A stretch of DNA of 5,408 nt from an uncultured Novosphingobium sp. (GTDB taxonomy: Bacteria; Pseudomonadota; Alphaproteobacteria; Sphingomonadales; Sphingomonadaceae), in assembly GCA_937996535.1 (NCBI GenBank), contig CALKVF010000054.1, positions 1 to 5,408 of the forward strand. Reading direction: 5' to 3'. Below are positions 4,909-5,408 of the stretch, in pieces. How positions within the stretch are numbered: position 1 is the first letter of the stretch; the number at the start of each line of letters is the position of its first letter. The notes beneath the pieces were generated by a model, which saw only the letters and a program-made list of their open reading frames with translations, was not told the DNA's origin and made no database searches. The position numbers were made by a program, and so were the translations under genes.

Positions 4909-5283
4909 ATGATCCGCATCCTGCTTGCCGAAGACGAAGAGGCCATGCGCAGCTACCTGGCGCGCGCGCTGGAAAACGCGGGCTATGAAGTGGTGGCGGT
5001 CGATCGCGGCACGGCGGCGCTGCCGCTGCTCGAATCGGGCGGGTTCGACCTGCTGCTCTCGGACATCGTCATGCCCGAGATGGACGGGATCGAACTGGCG
5101 CAGCACTGCGCCCAGATCAGCCCCAAGACCAAGGTGATGTTCATCACCGGCTTTGCCGCGGTCACGCTCAAGGCCAGCCGCGAAGCGCCGCAGGCGCGGG
5201 TGCTGTCCAAGCCGTTTCACCTGCGCGATCTGGTGCTCGAAGTGGAACGGATTTTCGGGCAGCAGGCCCAGGCAAGCATCTAG
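4909..5283 (+). CDS. cpdR: CpdR, single-domain response regulator and ClpXP adaptor
   Basis: A 124-residue stand-alone receiver domain. In Caulobacter, unphosphorylated CpdR docks on ClpX, recruits the protease to the cell pole and primes degradation of substrates such as PdeA and, through PopA/RcdA, CtrA. Phosphorylation through CckA-ChpT switches it off. Seen here: acidic pocket E8-D9-E10, phospho-acceptor D52 in LLLSDIVMPEMDG (48-60), switch residue T80 in KVMFITGFAA (75-84), conserved K101 in LSKPFHLRDLV (99-109). The MPEMDGIEL, VMFITGFAAV and LSKPFHLRDLV blocks are those of CpdR rather than CheY or DivK. There is no output domain, as expected. It ends QAQASI. The ATG at 4909 gives the exact family N-terminus; the upstream ribosome site is weak. 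It is divergent from the amidohydrolase gene and followed by tRNA-Val; as I recall, the amidohydrolase neighbour is common in alphaproteobacteria. Confidence 0.93.
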   Translation: MIRILLAEDEEAMRSYLARALENAGYEVVAVDRGTAALPLLESGGFDLLLSDIVMPEMDGIELAQHCAQISPKTKVMFITGFAAVTLKASREAPQARVLSKPFHLRDLVLEVERIFGQQAQASI

Positions 5284-5296
5284 GCGGAAAACCCGC

Positions 5297-5325
5297 TTGC
5301 ATCCCAAGGAGAGCCCCGCTAATGG
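5297..5325 (+). promoter_or_regulatory. Weak candidate promoter for tRNA-Val
   Basis: TTGCAT (5297-5302), 17 bases, then TAATGG (5320-5325). The -35 is fair and the -10 poor. Transcription would begin near 5332, giving a leader of about 30 nt to be trimmed by RNase P. The tRNA could instead be read through from cpdR, since no T-tailed terminator lies between them. Confidence 0.3.
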
Positions 5326-5347
5326 CGCTCCCCTGTCCCGTGGGATG
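5300..5347 (+). repeat. Nested inverted repeats between cpdR and tRNA-Val
   Basis: Outer arms CATCCCA (5300-5306) and TGGGATG (5341-5347) are perfect 7-bp complements. Inside, GGAG-A-GCC (5308-5315) pairs with GGC-G-CTCC (5324-5331) with one A-G mismatch and an eight-base loop. It may be a U-less terminator or processing structure after cpdR, or simply a folded tRNA leader. Confidence 0.45.
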
Positions 5348-5361
5348 GAACTGAATGGTGC

Positions 5362-5408
5362 GGGCGTATAGCTCAGTGGTAGAGCACTATGTTGACATCG
5401 TAGGGGTC
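5362..5408 (+). tRNA. tRNA-Val (anticodon GAC), 5' part, truncated by window edge
   Basis: The cloverleaf is clear as far as it goes. The acceptor 5' strand GGGCGTA (5362-5368) is followed by T8-A9. The D arm GCTC/GAGC (5371-5374 and 5382-5385) encloses AGTGGTA. The anticodon stem CTATG/CGTAG (5387-5391 and 5399-5403, one T-G pair) closes the loop TTGACAT with anticodon GAC (5394-5396), which reads GUC and GUU valine codons. The variable loop begins at 5404; the T arm and acceptor 3' strand lie beyond the window. Confidence 0.93.

Noticed and set aside
1..5408. CRISPR array, insertion sequence, toxin-antitoxin or phage-defence genes
   Set aside because: No spaced direct repeats, transposase motifs, terminal repeats or defence domains were seen on either strand; gene content and base composition look like core chromosome.

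Overview
The window is ordinary chromosomal DNA from a GC-rich alphaproteobacterium, most likely a sphingomonad (Novosphingobium, Sphingomonas or Erythrobacter-like). The evidence is the RhlE-type helicase N-terminus, a SapC-family protein, a CpdR-type single-domain response regulator, and promoters close to the alphaproteobacterial CTTGAC-N17-CTATAT pattern. I see no mobile element, CRISPR array or integrase.

Layout: (1) 1-424, minus strand: the 5' part of a DEAD-box RNA helicase gene that runs off the left edge, preceded by a structured leader. (2) 553-1137, minus: an exported, cysteine-containing protein of unknown function. (3) 1138-1243: a compact divergent control region with an 8-bp perfect hairpin just before the next start. 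(4) 1244-2695, plus: an FAD-linked oxidase of the GlcD / D-2-hydroxyglutarate dehydrogenase family. (5) 2773-3537, plus: a SapC-family protein with a strong ribosome binding site. (6) 3538-3795: a non-coding gap holding the most interesting element, an apparently free-standing small RNA gene of about 110 nt with its own strong promoter, a C(UUCG)G hairpin, an exposed CCUCCUCCC anti-Shine-Dalgarno motif and a textbook terminator. (7) 3796-4752, minus: N-formylglutamate amidohydrolase. (8) 4909-5283, plus: cpdR, divergent from the amidohydrolase. (9) 5362 to the right edge, plus: the 5' part of a tRNA-Val (anticodon GAC).

The genes do not form one pathway. The oxidase and the amidohydrolase are small-molecule catabolic enzymes. 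CpdR is a cell-cycle proteolysis adaptor. The helicase, the small RNA and the tRNA belong to RNA metabolism and translation. The small RNA resembles in architecture the CCUCCUCCC-motif sRNAs known from Rhodobacter and rhizobia (CcsR / 'cuckoo' RNAs). Whether it is a homologue or an independent sphingomonad RNA cannot be decided from the sequence alone.
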